This document shows positions 44,245 through 53,853 of a DNA stretch of 64,000 nucleotides, piece by piece. This DNA is from Saccharopolyspora thermophila (GTDB lineage: Bacteria > Actinomycetota > Actinomycetes > Mycobacteriales > Pseudonocardiaceae): positions 80,200-144,199 of the forward strand of contig NZ_BMMT01000004.1 of the NCBI RefSeq assembly GCF_014646075.1. The letters run 5' to 3'. The notes under the pieces are model-generated. The model saw nothing but the letters and a program-made list of their open reading frames with translations. It did not search any database and had not been told where the DNA came from. The position numbers and the translations under genes were made by a program. Every line of letters starts with the position of its first letter. Position 1 is the first letter of the stretch.

Positions 44245-46134
44245 GTGGCAGGGAGGATCCGGGAGAGCGACATCGCCGAGGTGCGCGAACGCAACCGGAT
44301 CGACGACGTGGTCGGTGAGTACGTCGCGCTGCGCAACGCCGGTGGTGGCGCACAGAAGGGCCTGTGCCCGTTCCACGACGAGAAGACCCCGTCGTTCAAC
44401 GTGCGGCCCAGCCACGGCACCTTCCACTGCTTCGGTTGCGGCGAGGGCGGCGACGTCATCGCCTTCCTGATGAAGATCGAGCACATCGGCTTCGTCGAGG
44501 CCGTCGAGCAGCTGGCGGACCGGGTCGGCGTCCAGCTGCGGTACGAGGGCGGCACGCCGGGCCCGAAGCGCGACCGCGGCACCCGGGCGCGGATGGTGGA
44601 GGCGCACCGCATCGCGGCCGAGTTCTACGCCGAGCAGCTGCGTTCGCCCGAGGCGCTCAAGGCTCGGGAGTACCTGGCACAGCGGGGTTTCGACGAGGCG
44701 GCGGCCGCGCGGTTCGGCTGCGGGTTCGCCCCCGCGGGCTGGGACAAACTCACGAAGCTGCTGCTGTCCAAGGGGTTCGAACTCGACGAGTTGATCAGGT
44801 GCGGGTTGTCCAGGGAGGGGCGGCGCGGGCCGATCGACCGGTTCCACCGGCGGCTGCTGTGGCCGCTGAAGGACCTCAGCGGTGACGTGGTCGGCTTCGG
44901 GGCGCGACGCCTGTTCGACGACGACCCGATCGAGGCGAAGTACGTCAACACCGCGGCCACCCCGATCTTCAACAAGTCGCAGGTGCTGTTCGGTATCGAC
45001 CTGGCCAAGCGGGAGATCGCCAAGCGCCGGCAGGCGGTGGTGGTCGAGGGCTACACCGACGTGATGGCCATGCACCTGGCCGGGGTGCCGACGGCGGTGG
45101 CGTCCTGCGGCACCGCGTTCGGCGACGACCACATCTCCGTGCTGCGCCGCCTGATGATGGACGACGACTCCTTCCGCGGCGAGGTCATCTTCACCTTCGA
45201 CGGCGACGAGGCGGGGCAGAAGGCGGCACTCAAGGCGTTCGACGGCGAGCAGCAGTTCGCCGGGCAGACCTACGTGGCGATCACCCCGGACGGCATGGAC
45301 CCGTGCGAGCTGCGCGAGGCCCGGGGCGATGCGGCGGTGCGCGACCTGGTGGCGCGGCGCCGACCGCTGTTCGAGTTCGCCATCCGCAGCCTGCTCACCG
45401 AGTACGACCTGGATTCCGTGGACGGCCGGGTGGCGGCGTTGAAGCGCACCGTGCCGCTGGTCGCCCAGATCAAGGACCCGGCGAGCCGGGACGGATACGC
45501 CGCGAAGCTCGCCTGGTGGGCGGGCTGGAACGACGAGAACCAGGTGGTGCGCCGGGTCCGCGAGAGCGCGGGCACGCCGGTGCGCCAGCGGCGTAGATCC
45601 CGCCCGAACGAGGCCCAGCAACCGCTGGGCATGGAGATGGACCTGCCGAAGCGCCCGCCACGCCACGATCCGCGCTGGCTGCAGCGGGAGGCGCTGAAGG
45701 CGGCCCTGCAGGTGCCGTCGCTGGCCGGGCCGCTGTATGACTCGCTGCCGGAGGAGGCGTTCACCGAACCCGTCTACGCCGAGCTGCACCGGGCGCTGCT
45801 GTCCGCGGGCGGCACGATGTCCGGTCTGGGCGGGGCGGCGCTGGTGGACGCGGTGTCGCAGCAGTGCGAGAGCCAGGTGGCGCGCAGCCTGCTCACCGAG
45901 CTTTCGGTGGAGCAGCTGGAGGTGCAGTCCGAAGAGGACCCCCGCTACGTGGCGGCGGTGATCGCCCGCCTGCAGGAGCGGCTGGTCAGCAGGCAGATCG
46001 CGGACATCAAGTCGCGGGTGCAGCGGATGTCGCCGCTGGAGGACCCCGAGGAGTACAACGCGCTGTTCGGTGACATGGTCGCGTTGGAGGGCTACCGGAA
46101 GGCGCTGCTGGAACAGGCGATGAGATCGCTGTGA
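44245..46134 (+). CDS. dnaG: DNA primase
   Basis: A 629-residue primase. CPFHDEKTPSF and HCFGCGEGGDV form the N-terminal zinc-binding domain; the TOPRIM core has VVVEGYTDVMAMH and FTFDGDEAGQKAALKAF; the C-terminal domain binds the DnaB helicase. The GTG at 44245 is 6 nt after TAGACT (44233-44238), a probable leaderless promoter. Its last base pairs overlap the next gene (GTGA). Confidence 0.95.
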   Translation: MAGRIRESDIAEVRERNRIDDVVGEYVALRNAGGGAQKGLCPFHDEKTPSFNVRPSHGTFHCFGCGEGGDVIAFLMKIEHIGFVEAVEQLADRVGVQLRYEGGTPGPKRDRGTRARMVEAHRIAAEFYAEQLRSPEALKAREYLAQRGFDEAAAARFGCGFAPAGWDKLTKLLLSKGFELDELIRCGLSREGRRGPIDRFHRRLLWPLKDLSGDVVGFGARRLFDDDPIEAKYVNTAATPIFNKSQVLFGIDLAKREIAKRRQAVVVEGYTDVMAMHLAGVPTAVASCGTAFGDDHISVLRRLMMDDDSFRGEVIFTFDGDEAGQKAALKAFDGEQQFAGQTYVAITPDGMDPCELREARGDAAVRDLVARRRPLFEFAIRSLLTEYDLDSVDGRVAALKRTVPLVAQIKDPASRDGYAAKLAWWAGWNDENQVVRRVRESAGTPVRQRRRSRPNEAQQPLGMEMDLPKRPPRHDPRWLQREALKAALQVPSLAGPLYDSLPEEAFTEPVYAELHRALLSAGGTMSGLGGAALVDAVSQQCESQVARSLLTELSVEQLEVQSEEDPRYVAAVIARLQERLVSRQIADIKSRVQRMSPLEDPEEYNALFGDMVALEGYRKALLEQAMRSL

Positions 46135-46670
46135 TCTCCTGGCTGCGGCGGCTGGTCGCGCGGCTGGGCGGCACGGGGGACGTGCCGCCGGACTTCCCCG
46201 GTGCCCTGGAACCGGACGAGCACGTCCTGGCGGTGGCCAGGACGTCCGAGGGAGCGCTGGTCGCCACCCACCTCGGCCTGTGGCTGGCCGAAGGGCGCCG
46301 CGTCGGCTGGCATCTGATCAGCAAGGCGACCTGGCAGGGCGGGGTCCTCACGGTGGTCGAGGCGGAGGAGACCGGCACGGCGGGCGGCGCGGTCCTGCTG
46401 CGCGACCGGCCGGGCGTCCGGTTGCCGCTGACCGAGCCCGGCCGCCTGCCCGACGTCGTGCACGAGCGCGTCACGCGCTCGATCCGGTCCCGCCACCACC
46501 GGGAACTGCCAGGCGGAGGAGCGTGGTTCGTGCAGCGCAGGGTGCCGGGGCGTGACGGCATCGTCCTGCAGGTGCGGCCCGATCGCGGCACGGACGAGCA
46601 GGTCGTCGCGGAGTTCGCGGCCACCGTGGTGGAGAAGCTGCGGCAGGCCAGGGGAACCGACCGCGGCTGA
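46131..46670 (+). CDS. Conserved hypothetical protein downstream of dnaG
   Basis: A 179-residue protein, translationally coupled to dnaG (4-nt overlap). The N-terminus is amphipathic and basic (VISWLRRLVARLGG). The body is a beta-rich sequence (EHVLAVARTSEGALVATHLG, GRRVGWHLISKATWQGGVLT, VRLPLTEPGRLPDVVHERV) that looks like a PH-like or Bet-type fold, but I do not recognise a family with certainty. Role unknown. Confidence 0.75.
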   Translation: MISWLRRLVARLGGTGDVPPDFPGALEPDEHVLAVARTSEGALVATHLGLWLAEGRRVGWHLISKATWQGGVLTVVEAEETGTAGGAVLLRDRPGVRLPLTEPGRLPDVVHERVTRSIRSRHHRELPGGGAWFVQRRVPGRDGIVLQVRPDRGTDEQVVAEFAATVVEKLRQARGTDRG

Positions 46671-46698
46671 ACGCTCGACGGCATCCCGCGCCACATAT

Positions 46699-46716
46699 AC
46701 AGTACAAGCGTACTGT
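46699..46716. promoter_or_regulatory. TetR-type operator-like inverted repeat
   Basis: ACAGTAC-AAGC-GTACTGT, a perfect 7-bp inverted repeat with 4-bp spacer, typical in size and form of actinobacterial TetR-family operators. It overlaps the TATACA-like promoter region 16 nt upstream of the methyltransferase GTG. No TetR gene is in this window, so the regulator would act in trans. Confidence 0.6.
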
Positions 46717-46731
46717 TGAGGGAGGTGTGGC

Positions 46732-47490
46732 GTGTGGGACCCGCAGAAGTACCTGTCCTTCAGTGACCACCGCGACCGGCCGGCGCACGACCTGGTGGCC
46801 AGGATCGGCGCGAAGACCGCCCGCCGCGCAGTGGATCTGGGGTGCGGCGCGGGCAACCTGACGCCCCTGCTGTCGGCCCGCTGGCCCGAGGCCGCCATCG
46901 AAGCCATCGACGCCTCGCCGGAGATGGTGCGGGCGGCGCGTGACCGTGGCATCCCGGCGAGCCTGGCGGACGTCCGCGACTGGAAGCCGCAACCGGACAC
47001 CGACGTGGTGCTGTGCAATGCGGTCCTGCAGTGGGTGCCGGAGCACGTCGACCTCCTGCGCAGCTGGCTGCCGCAGCTTCCGGCCGGAGCGTGGTTCGCC
47101 TTCCAGGTCCCGGGCAACTTCGAGTCGCCGTCCCACGTGGTGATCCGGGAACTCGCGTCGGCCCCGCGCTGGCGGGACCGGGTGAGCGGCGTCCTGCGCG
47201 CGGACGCGGTCCGGACGCCGCTGGGCTACGCGGACGCGCTGGCGGACCTCGGCGCGGAGGTCGACGCCTGGGAAACGACCTACCTCCACGCCCTCCACGG
47301 CGAGAACCCGGTGCTGGAATGGGTGACGGGCACGGCCCTGCGTCCGGTCCGGGCGGTTCTCGACGACGCCGACTGGCAACGGTTCCGAGCGGAACTGGCG
47401 CCGAGGCTGGCGGAGGCGTATCCGCCCCGCGAAGACGGGGTGACCTGGTTCCCGTTCCGCCGCGTCTTCGTCGTAGCACACCGCCGCTGA
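46732..47490 (+). CDS. tam: Trans-aconitate 2-methyltransferase
   Basis: A 252-residue SAM-dependent class I methyltransferase. The start [20 protein letters not shown] and the motif [14 protein letters not shown] (SAM binding), followed by [10 protein letters not shown], are typical of Tam, which methylates trans-aconitate to protect aconitase. The GTG at 46732 has a strong GGGAGG ribosome-binding site. Its promoter contains a TetR-type operator (46699-46716), so it is probably inducible. Confidence 0.9.
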   Translation: MWDPQKYLSFSDHRDRPAHDLVARIGAKTARRAVDLGCGAGNLTPLLSARWPEAAIEAIDASPEMVRAARDRGIPASLADVRDWKPQPDTDVVLCNAVLQWVPEHVDLLRSWLPQLPAGAWFAFQVPGNFESPSHVVIRELASAPRWRDRVSGVLRADAVRTPLGYADALADLGAEVDAWETTYLHALHGENPVLEWVTGTALRPVRAVLDDADWQRFRAELAPRLAEAYPPREDGVTWFPFRRVFVVAHRR

Positions 47491-47601
47491 ACTGCGGAAA
47501 CGCAACGCGGATCAAGAACAGGGGGGTCCCGTGAACGCCCCGGAGCGCATACGCTAAAGTAGTCCACGTCAGCGCGACAGGGCTGACAGGGACAACAACA
47601 T

Positions 47602-47674
<73 letters not shown>

Positions 47675-47680
47675 CAAAAG

Positions 47681-47712
47681 CCCCAGGCCAGATGGCCTGG
47701 GGTTCTTCTTTT
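47681..47712 (+). terminator. Intrinsic terminator of the tRNA gene
   Basis: CCCCAGGCC-AGAT-GGCCTGGGG forms a 9-bp GC-rich stem and is followed by TTCTTCTTTT. It starts 7 nt after the tRNA and is the clearest Rho-independent terminator in the window. Confidence 0.9.
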
Positions 47713-47830
47713 GGGCCGGTTTCGGCCCCGAGGGTGCAGAATCGCGACGCCGCGCCGCTATCGTGAGCGCTTGCGTCCGTCTCGTTACCGGAACGTGTCA
47801 GGGGGCGGTGGCCGTTTCGGTTGTTGGCCG

Positions 47831-49732
47831 TCATCCGTCGGGCTCGCCGTCGTCATAGCGCTGTTCGATCTCGTCGTCGTCCTCGCCGTGCGGGTCGGCG
47901 ATGCCGGGGATGAACGGCTCGTGGGGATACTCGAAGTCGATGACCTCGATCTGGTCGGCGATGTCCTCGGGCATTTCGTTGTCGGCCAGGATCACCTGGA
48001 AGGAACGTGTGATGCTTCCGCGTGCGCCGATCTGGTTGAGGAAGTTGCGGTAGATGCGGTGGGCCAGCGCGCGATCTTCGACGTTGTTGCCGACGTTCTT
48101 GCGTGGGGAATCGATGACCAGCAGCATCGGTAGATCACATGGCCCGTAGCTGATGGCGTAGGACATCAGCGCGACGCTGTAGGCTACGGCGACCGCGCAC
48201 TTGACGCCACCTCCGAGATCGCGGAACGACTGGCCGTCCACCACCGGCAGATACGTGTTGGGGTCCAGCCGTGCTCGCCCGGCGTACCAGGGGAGTTTCT
48301 GTTCGCCGATGGCTTTGCGGAACTCCCCGTCCAGCGTCGCGAACAACTGATCTTTGTTGACCACGAGGGGATCGAACTCCTCACGGCGGGCGTGCAGCTC
48401 GTCCAACTCGTCCTGCAGCACCAGGATTTCGTCCTGCATGGCCCGGATCCGCTCATGCGGCTCCTGTAACCGGGGCAGCATCCCAAGTCGGGTCCGAATA
48501 GCCGCCAAATCAGCGGTGGCTTGGGCGATGGCGTCGGTGAACGGTGCCAGCGCCGCGGCTGAGCGTTGGTCCAGCTCCTGACGCAGCCGGGCCACCTCGG
48601 CCTGGGCCTGTTCGGCCTCGGTACGAGCCTGCTCGGCACGAGCCTCAGCCTCGGCCACGGCCTGGGAGGCGTTCTCGCGGGCCGCGCGGTGTTGGGCAGC
48701 GTCGGCCGGTTCGAGTGGGGCGAGCGGCTGGGTGCACAGGCCGCAGTGGTTCGGTTCGACCGGTCGCTTGGCGAGGTCGGCCGAGCAGGCCGGGCAGCGC
48801 TCAACCGACGCGGTCGCTTGGTGTTGGTCAGCGAGCTCGTGGTCGATCGCGGCGAGAGCCCGCCGGGCCCTGCGCACGTGGGCGCGGTGCTCGTCGACCC
48901 GCTTCTCAGCCGCGTCGGCTGCGGACCGTGCGGCGGCGAGTTGTCTGCGCAGGTCCTCACCGGCGGTGTCGGCTGCGCGAGCGTCGGCTCGAAGGCGCGT
49001 GAGCCGGGCGACGGCATCTGCCTCGCGGCGTGTGAGCGTCGCCACCTCGGACGCCAGGGCATCTGCGTTGGTGGCCTCGGAGTCGGCCAGGAACTCCTGG
49101 AAGCGCCGCACCTTGGTCCTGGCGGAGCGGATCTGCCCCTCGACGCGACGGATGTCGCCCTGCAGCTTCTCCGATTCCGGATTGGTCAACCCAAACAACA
49201 GCTCGAACAATGCCCGTCGCCGATCATCCTGGCCATCCGGGAAGAGGATGAACTGATCAAGCGAGTCCTGCGGCAGATACAGGTACCGCAGCAGATCGTC
49301 GAATCCGAGCTGCGAGGAAGCACTGCGGCCCAGCCGCACGGCGGCGAACCCACCACGCAGCCCGAGCAGCTCAAGCAGCCAGTCCGACAGGGTCTCCGGG
49401 TGGGTGGCGGTGGCCCGGACCGGTAGCCGTTGCAGCAACGTCCCAGCTTGGTCGCGTACTTCGACGAGGTTCTTGCGGCTGCCTTGAGCCCGGCGCAGGC
49501 GGACGACCTCGTCCCCGACAAGCGCGGTCAGCTCAATGGCGCGCACGTGACGGCGCATCGCCTTGCGGAACGGGACGTCCCGCCCCAGGCAGTACATGCA
49601 CGAGTCAAGCAAAGAGCTTTTCCCAGTGTTGACGGGGCCAACGATTCCCAGTACTTGGGCATCCAGGTTTCGCTCATGCCAACCGGTGTCGGTCTCAATT
49701 GCGAGTTTGAGAAAGCGCAGCGTGACAGGCAC
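47831..49732 (-). CDS. SMC/Rad50-like ATPase, DUF3732 (ABC-three-component system type)
   Basis: About 633 residues. The N-terminal ATPase half has Walker A GIVGPVNTGKSSLLDS; a central coiled-coil region rich in Ala, Glu, Arg and Gln carries two cysteine pairs, CPACSADL and CGLCTQPL, that form a Rad50-like zinc hook; and the C-terminal half has DLPMLLVIDSPRKN, where the Walker B region lacks a clear catalytic acid pair. DUF3732 proteins are the ATPases of ABC-3C conflict systems, which normally have middle and effector components beside them. No such partner is intact here. The GTG at 49732 is preferred to a TTG at 49798 that would add 22 residues and overlap the divergent gene. Codon use is less GC-rich than in the neighbours. 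Confidence 0.78.
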   Translation of the reverse strand: MPVTLRFLKLAIETDTGWHERNLDAQVLGIVGPVNTGKSSLLDSCMYCLGRDVPFRKAMRRHVRAIELTALVGDEVVRLRRAQGSRKNLVEVRDQAGTLLQRLPVRATATHPETLSDWLLELLGLRGGFAAVRLGRSASSQLGFDDLLRYLYLPQDSLDQFILFPDGQDDRRRALFELLFGLTNPESEKLQGDIRRVEGQIRSARTKVRRFQEFLADSEATNADALASEVATLTRREADAVARLTRLRADARAADTAGEDLRRQLAAARSAADAAEKRVDEHRAHVRRARRALAAIDHELADQHQATASVERCPACSADLAKRPVEPNHCGLCTQPLAPLEPADAAQHRAARENASQAVAEAEARAEQARTEAEQAQAEVARLRQELDQRSAAALAPFTDAIAQATADLAAIRTRLGMLPRLQEPHERIRAMQDEILVLQDELDELHARREEFDPLVVNKDQLFATLDGEFRKAIGEQKLPWYAGRARLDPNTYLPVVDGQSFRDLGGGVKCAVAVAYSVALMSYAISYGPCDLPMLLVIDSPRKNVGNNVEDRALAHRIYRNFLNQIGARGSITRSFQVILADNEMPEDIADQIEVIDFEYPHEPFIPGIADPHGEDDDEIEQRYDDGEPDG

Positions 49733-49786
49733 ACCATGATCAACGGCACAGTCGATCGAGCTGTTGATCGGCCGTTCGGGCGTCGA

Positions 49787-50091
49787 ATGGTGCGACAAAC
49801 TGATCAGATCGTCGCTGATGTCGAGGCGGAGTTGGCCGCGGTCGAGTCGGCCGAGCGTGGCGAGCTGTCTGGTCGTGCTCGGCAGGCCGTGCAGTTGACC
49901 CGAGCCGACGCCTCTCCGCTGCAGGTCGCCGCCGCCGACGTCATGCTCAACGAGGAGCCGTTGGGCAGGTTGCGTTGTTCAGCGAGGTCGATTCCACGGC
50001 AGCGTCGGTGGCTGCGGCGCATTGGCTGCAGGCCGCTGCCGACGTGGTCGCTGAGGTCGCCGACACCGATCCGACTTCCCAATTTGCCTGA
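49787..50091 (+). pseudogene. Frameshifted and truncated gene divergent from the DUF3732 ATPase
   Basis: The ATG at 49787 opens MVRQTDQIVADVEAELAAVE, a helical, Ala/Glu-rich protein (ESAERGELSGRARQAVQLTR, ADVMLNEEPLG). At about 49964-49966 one base seems missing: the next frame continues naturally as QVALFSEVDSTAASVAAAHW and LQAAADVVAEVADTDPTSQF before a TGA at 50089. So the reading frame is broken by a probable 1-nt deletion, and the 3' end stops inside a repeat. I recognise a conserved hypothetical protein of actinomycetes but no function. The ATG overlaps the possible longer start of the ATPase. Confidence 0.6.
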
Positions 50092-50199
50092 ACTTGGAAG
50101 TGACAAACCCCCAACATTAAGCAAACTTGGTGGTCGGTCTCGGCGATAGGGCTCCCAATTTTAGGCGAACTTGGTAGTCGGTCCGTGCGGTAGAGCTCC
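50078..50199 (+). repeat. Three degenerate direct repeats (CCCAA...AACTTGG)
   Basis: Copies at 50078-50097, 50110-50155 and 50154-50199 share the framework CCCAAnnTTnnGCnnAACTTGG; the second and third also share GTCGGTC and a trailing AGAGCTCC/AGGGCTCC, period 44. The first copy lies at the end of the broken gene. They may be remains of a transposon end or an intergenic repeat family. Confidence 0.65.
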
Positions 50200-50275
50200 G
50201 TGGGGTGATGCCCGTGGTCGTGGTGAGTAGTTTTCCGCTGTCTGCGAGCTGATCAACTTCAGTACAGTCCGACGT

Positions 50276-50800
50276 ATGAGATCAATTCGCATTACGGTCA
50301 CTGCTTTGGTAGCCGCTGTATTCCCGTTGCTCGCCACTGCAGGCGCTTCGGCGGCACCCGGTGCAGGGGTGCAGCCTGTGGCCTCGGGCGCTGGAGTCAG
50401 GACACCCGGCCAGATCGCTGACTGCCTCGCCAATCCAGCGATTTCACCGGAACAGGAGGTCGACCGCACCACCGTGTTCCCCAAACCTGGCGTGCCGCAG
50501 CAGGACATCGTGCTCAAGTGCGGCAACGTCGAGGTCTTCGGTGCCCGCCACATCCACGCCGGTCACCCGATCAACAATCCGGTGACCTTCGGGGAGTGTT
50601 ACTCCACCGCACTGGCAGCCGATGAAGCACCAACCCCTGGCTCCAGCCCGGACTCCTTGGAATGGGACTACCAGTACGGTCCCGGTTTGTCGGTGGTGGT
50701 TATCACGGACACGATCGATCGCGACGTCATCACCGCATACACGACCGGCCCGAACAGCGCCGACTGGGACGGCTGCGCGGCAGCGATCCCCGGCCCGTGA
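50276..50800 (+). CDS. Secreted protein of unknown family, candidate RNase-like toxin
   Basis: A 174-residue protein with a clear signal peptide (MRSIRITVTALVAAVFPLLA, likely cleaved after ASA near residue 26) and a mature domain of about 145 residues with four cysteines. I do not recognise a family. Features that recall compact secreted ribonucleases of the barnase/EndoU/colicin group are the conserved-looking GARHIHAGHPI, YGPGLSVVVITDTIDRD and DVITAYTTGP. This is similarity of pattern only. It is followed, after a stable hairpin, by a soluble protein without signal peptide that could be its immunity partner. It could equally be a secreted binding protein. GC content is lower than in flanking genes. 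Confidence 0.6.
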   Translation: MRSIRITVTALVAAVFPLLATAGASAAPGAGVQPVASGAGVRTPGQIADCLANPAISPEQEVDRTTVFPKPGVPQQDIVLKCGNVEVFGARHIHAGHPINNPVTFGECYSTALAADEAPTPGSSPDSLEWDYQYGPGLSVVVITDTIDRDVITAYTTGPNSADWDGCAAAIPGP

Positions 50801-50809
50801 TCACCTCCT

Positions 50810-50840
50810 GTGGCATACCCGGGTGTTCCGGGTATGCCAC
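50810..50840 (+). terminator. Strong hairpin between the secreted-protein gene and the next gene
   Basis: GTGGCATACCCGG (50810-50822) pairs perfectly with CCGGGTATGCCAC (50828-50840) around a 5-nt loop. It lies 10 nt after the stop of the secreted protein and 12 nt before the GTG of the next gene. It could terminate most transcripts, protect mRNA, or sequester the next ribosome-binding site. Confidence 0.7.
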
Positions 50841-50851
50841 ACTGATCCACG

Positions 50852-51490
50852 GTGAACGCATTCCAGTCACGACCAACCGCTGAGCAGATTTCCGCCTTAC
50901 CAGGCGAGCTGCGCGTCCACGCTGTTGCGGTACCCCGCGACGACTCGATCGCCGAGATGGTGTCCTGGTTCCGCTCCGAGCGCACCAAGGGCGGCGCCGA
51001 GCTCGCCGGGTTCCACATCGCCGAGCACCCCGTGTTCGACTGGTTCGCCTCGCGCCGCCAGTTGAACGATCAGGCTCTGATGAGCGCGGTACTGACGCGT
51101 CCGGCCGTGCGTGAGTCTCTACCACAGTTCCACATCACCGACCCGCTGACCTACAACCCCCACACCGGTCGATCGCCACGCGGATGGAGCCAGGTGTGGC
51201 CGCTGCAACTCCCTGGGGAATGGGCGACCTACCTCGACGCCGGCGGCGTATACACCAGACCGGACGAGCTCGCGCCTGCCGACCGCAACGCCCGTAGCAG
51301 CGCCGCACTGAACACTGCCAGGCGCGCGTACACGGCCCTGGTCGGCGACCGCTACCACCCCGCCATCACCGTCTACCGCACATCAGACCCGTGGTGTGCC
51401 TGGTTCCCCGGCCTGCTCAACGGCACCTGGATCATCTACGACCTCGACCAGCGCCTGATGTGGCTGCTCGCCATCACCGACACCGACTGA
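50852..51490 (+). CDS. Soluble protein of unknown family, candidate immunity partner
   Basis: A 212-residue cytoplasmic protein without signal peptide or membrane helix. It is Trp-rich (about ten Trp), e.g. MVSWFRSERTKGGAELAGFH, GWSQVWPLQLPGEWATYL, and has repeated short aromatic turns (YNPHTGRSPRGW, DPWCAWFPGLLNGTWIIYDL). I do not recognise it. The position directly downstream of a secreted protein with RNase-like motifs, on the same strand, suggests an inhibitor or immunity role, which is an inference from layout. The GTG at 50852 (VNAFQSRPTAEQISALPG) has no strong ribosome-binding site; the preceding hairpin may control it. Confidence 0.6.
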   Translation: MNAFQSRPTAEQISALPGELRVHAVAVPRDDSIAEMVSWFRSERTKGGAELAGFHIAEHPVFDWFASRRQLNDQALMSAVLTRPAVRESLPQFHITDPLTYNPHTGRSPRGWSQVWPLQLPGEWATYLDAGGVYTRPDELAPADRNARSSAALNTARRAYTALVGDRYHPAITVYRTSDPWCAWFPGLLNGTWIIYDLDQRLMWLLAITDTD

Positions 51491-51985
51491 CCGTCAGATC
51501 GAATCGGGGTCTTGAAGGTTCAACTACTACGATAATGCGCAACACTGATCACGATTCCCAGAACGGAAGGGCGCGGGAAACCGGAATTCAGATCCGTGTG
51601 CGATGTCGGACAGGATTGCGGGGATGGTGCTGGCAAGGTCAACCCGGCCACCAGCTACACCGGCACCGGAAGCGACACCAGTTCGCCACGCACGTCGTCG
51701 GGTTCCGTCGACCCCACCGGGTCGGTGCCCCCGGCCGGGCAGTCGTCGACGAGTCCGACACCGCAGTCCCCGGCCCAGTCCAGTGCGGCGTGGGCAACCC
51801 CGCCCGCAGCCGGACCGACTCCCGCGCCGACGGTCGGAGCGCCAGCCCCAGGATCGGGCGCTGGCCCTTCACTTCCCCCAGGAGCCCGCGGCCGGCACCA
51901 ACCCCAGTACCCGGTTGGATTTTCCACTGTGGACTGATAGTCAGACACGAAAGCTCCAGAGGTCCTGAGACCGGCACGCGGGACG
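51491..51985. other. Intergenic or degenerate region, 495 bp
   Basis: Between the candidate immunity gene and the DevS gene I find no well-supported gene. On the plus strand, 51596-51937 reads as a 113-codon Ser/Thr/Pro-rich frame (TGTGSDTSSPRTSSGS, APAPGSGAGPS) like the linker of a secreted protein, but it has no clear start signal or domain and may be a decayed remnant. No tRNA-derived att repeat is visible. Confidence 0.4.
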
Positions 51986-53647
<1,662 letters not shown>

Positions 53648-53772
53648 CTACCGTCCATGGGCTACCCCCTTTTGAGGGTCCGCCTTGTCCGGTCTCCATC
53701 GTGGCATGCGCACGTCAACGCACTGACCAGGGCGCAGGTCGCCCAGGTCAGCTGGTGACGGCGGACCACGGG

Positions 53773-53801
53773 TTGGTGACGTTGGGCACTTTCCCGACCA
53801 C
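53773..53801 (+). promoter_or_regulatory. Candidate overlapping DevR boxes upstream of the acg gene
   Basis: TTGGGCACTTTCCCGACCAC (53782-53801) and, overlapping it, TTGGTGACGTTGGGCAC (from 53773) match the left part of the mycobacterial DevR/DosR consensus TTSGGGACTWWAGTCCCSAA (14 of 20 in the first by my count). They lie about 55-80 nt before the acg start, where an activator site is expected. Confidence 0.45.
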
Positions 53802-53853
53802 GCCCGCGATCTGGAGAGTGAACGCAGGACGCGCGAGGACGAGGGAGGAACGT

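Noticed and set aside
51596-51937. 113-codon Ser/Thr/Pro-rich frame
   Set aside because: No ribosome-binding site or domain; could be a decayed linker of a secreted protein but is not supported as a gene.
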